Source: Caldifarciminota bacterium (lineage in GTDB: Bacteria; Hydrothermota; Hydrothermia; B15-G9). Taken from it: DNA of 6,911 bases. The stretch spans positions 1 through 6,911 of the forward strand of contig JAMOPK010000356.1 in the NCBI GenBank assembly GCA_027064565.1, read 5' to 3'. Positions 6,207-6,911 of the stretch are shown piece by piece. The position numbers and the translations under genes are program-made. Below the pieces are notes generated by a model. It saw only the letters and a list, made by a program, of their open reading frames with translations, had not been told where the DNA came from and did no database searches. Each line of letters opens with the position of its first letter. Positions within the stretch are counted from its first letter, which is position 1.

Positions 6207-6828
6207 ACGAGGCCTCGATGAAACGATAGCTCTGGAAATATCCAAGCATTTGAATCGGATCATAAGCACTTTGATCGAACAAGACGAAGAAGTTGACAGG
6301 AGGGAATTCGATCTGTGGCGAGGAATGGCAGCAGGATCACAGGCTCAGGGATCCTGGCAAAACGTGAAAGGTGATCGTGCGGAGCTGTTGATAAAAGAAC
6401 TGGTAGAACGATTTATCAGGGAAAGGGAGCTTGTTGTAGAGGTTTCTGACCATGGCAAAAAGAAGGAAATGCGATTGGTAGATGGCAGTATTCTTATCAT
6501 GGGTAGCGAGCCTGACATTGGAGTTTACAAAAATGGCACCATTTGGGTGGCTGTGGAGATTAAAGGAGGCATTGATCCAGCCGGAGTCCTTGAAAGATTT
6601 GGAGCCGTTTTGAAAAGTTTGAGGAGAGCCAAAATTGAAAATCCGGAAGCTGTTACTGCCCTCATAATGAGCACAACATCGCTCACAGATAAAGTTCGTG
6701 AGGAAATATCACGTGGCAGGGGAATTATCGATTATTTCTTCACTTTAGAAGATTTGGTCTCAGATGCCAGCAAGCAAAGCAAATTCCTGAAAATATTGGG
6801 AATTAAAAACTTAAAATGGAGGCAAGCT
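6172..6828 (+). pseudogene. C-terminal catalytic part of the XcyI-like restriction endonuclease, out of frame with its start
   Basis: This open frame of 219 codons continues the nuclease after the shift; together the halves give about 320 aa, a plausible full-length type II enzyme. Seen: a helix with KGDRAELLIKELVERF whose Glu (about joined residue 172) could be the extra acidic residue of the fold; then the PD-(D/E)XK core, SEPDIGVYKNGTIW followed by VAVEIKGG, with Asp at about 216, Glu at about 230 and Lys at about 232; then GIDPAGVLERFGAVLKS and a final segment ending near FLKILGIKNLKWRQA. Such enzymes cut both strands at the site methylated by the partner. No plausible independent start with a ribosome site exists before the ATG at 6325. 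The frame has no stop of its own and runs directly into pgk in phase. XcyI family (CCCGGG) is my best guess from remembered motifs, not proven. Confidence 0.7.
6818..6822 (+). promoter_or_regulatory. ribosome binding site of pgk
   Basis: GGAGG lies six bases before the ATG at 6829. It allows pgk to start independently although the upstream nuclease frame is open and in phase with it. Confidence 0.8.
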
Positions 6829-6911
6829 ATGATCAGAAAATTAGCCATAAACGACCTTGAGGACAGCGCTTATGCCGGCAGGGTCGTGTTTGTTCGCGTT
6901 GATTTCAATGT
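6829..6911 (+). CDS. pgk: phosphoglycerate kinase, 5' end only (cut by window edge)
   Basis: Only the first 27 codons and part of another are present. The start MIRKLAINDLEDSAYAGR followed by VVFVRVDFNV matches the usual N-terminus of phosphoglycerate kinase, where the conserved RVDFNVP strand carries substrate-contacting residues. The enzyme takes phosphate from 1,3-bisphosphoglycerate to make ATP, the step after GAPDH, so gap and pgk are natural neighbours and the R-M pair between them is the intruder. The start is supported by GGAGG six bases upstream. No stop codon separates it from the nuclease frame. No clear promoter was seen just upstream, so its transcription probably begins within or before the cassette. 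Confidence 0.9.
   Translation, partial: MIRKLAINDLEDSAYAGRVVFVRVDFN

Noticed and set aside
1..6911. CRISPR array, tRNA or rRNA gene, or insertion sequence
   Set aside because: No spaced direct repeats, tRNA-like cloverleaf motifs, transposase domain or terminal inverted repeats were found by eye.

Overview
The window looks like a bacterial chromosome segment with a glycolytic core (gap, then the first codons of pgk at the right edge). A large secreted cysteine-peptidase gene diverges to the left, and a type II restriction-modification (R-M) cassette sits between gap and pgk. The organism cannot be named from the sequence. The C25/gingipain-type catalytic region joined to a C-terminal FlgD/Por-type beta module suggests a Bacteroidetes/FCB-related or candidate-phylum lineage (WOR-3-like is one possibility). 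That is inference. Strong GGAGG Shine-Dalgarno sites and sigma-70-like promoter hexamers agree with a bacterium.

Left part (1-2731, minus strand): one 892-aa exported protein with an N-terminal signal sequence, a His342/Cys400 clan CD-like dyad, a calcium-loop-like motif between the two, beta-rich C-terminal regions and a FlgD-like tail. A strand-specific hairpin lies just beyond its stop. The 2732-2855 gap between the divergent genes holds a strong rightward promoter (TTGACC-17-TATATT) and a weaker leftward one. The rightward promoter ends exactly seven bases before an ATGATG, so the first gene of the rightward operon is probably translated from a leaderless mRNA.

Middle part (2856-4485, plus strand): a tightly overlapping three-gene operon. 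It encodes a small DUF948-like single-pass membrane protein, a YtxH-like small membrane protein and NAD-dependent GAPDH, and ends in a textbook intrinsic terminator.

Right part (4518-6911): a visibly more AT-rich pair consisting of a DNA methyltransferase (DPFSGLGTT and TSPPY motifs) and a PD-(D/E)XK endonuclease resembling the XcyI family. The endonuclease gene carries a frameshift near 6171. Past the shift, its frame runs with no stop codon straight into pgk, which keeps its own GGAGG site. The simplest reading is an R-M cassette that landed after the gap terminator and upstream of pgk. The methyltransferase is intact, the nuclease is broken (or carries a sequencing indel), and pgk now depends on transcription through or within the cassette.
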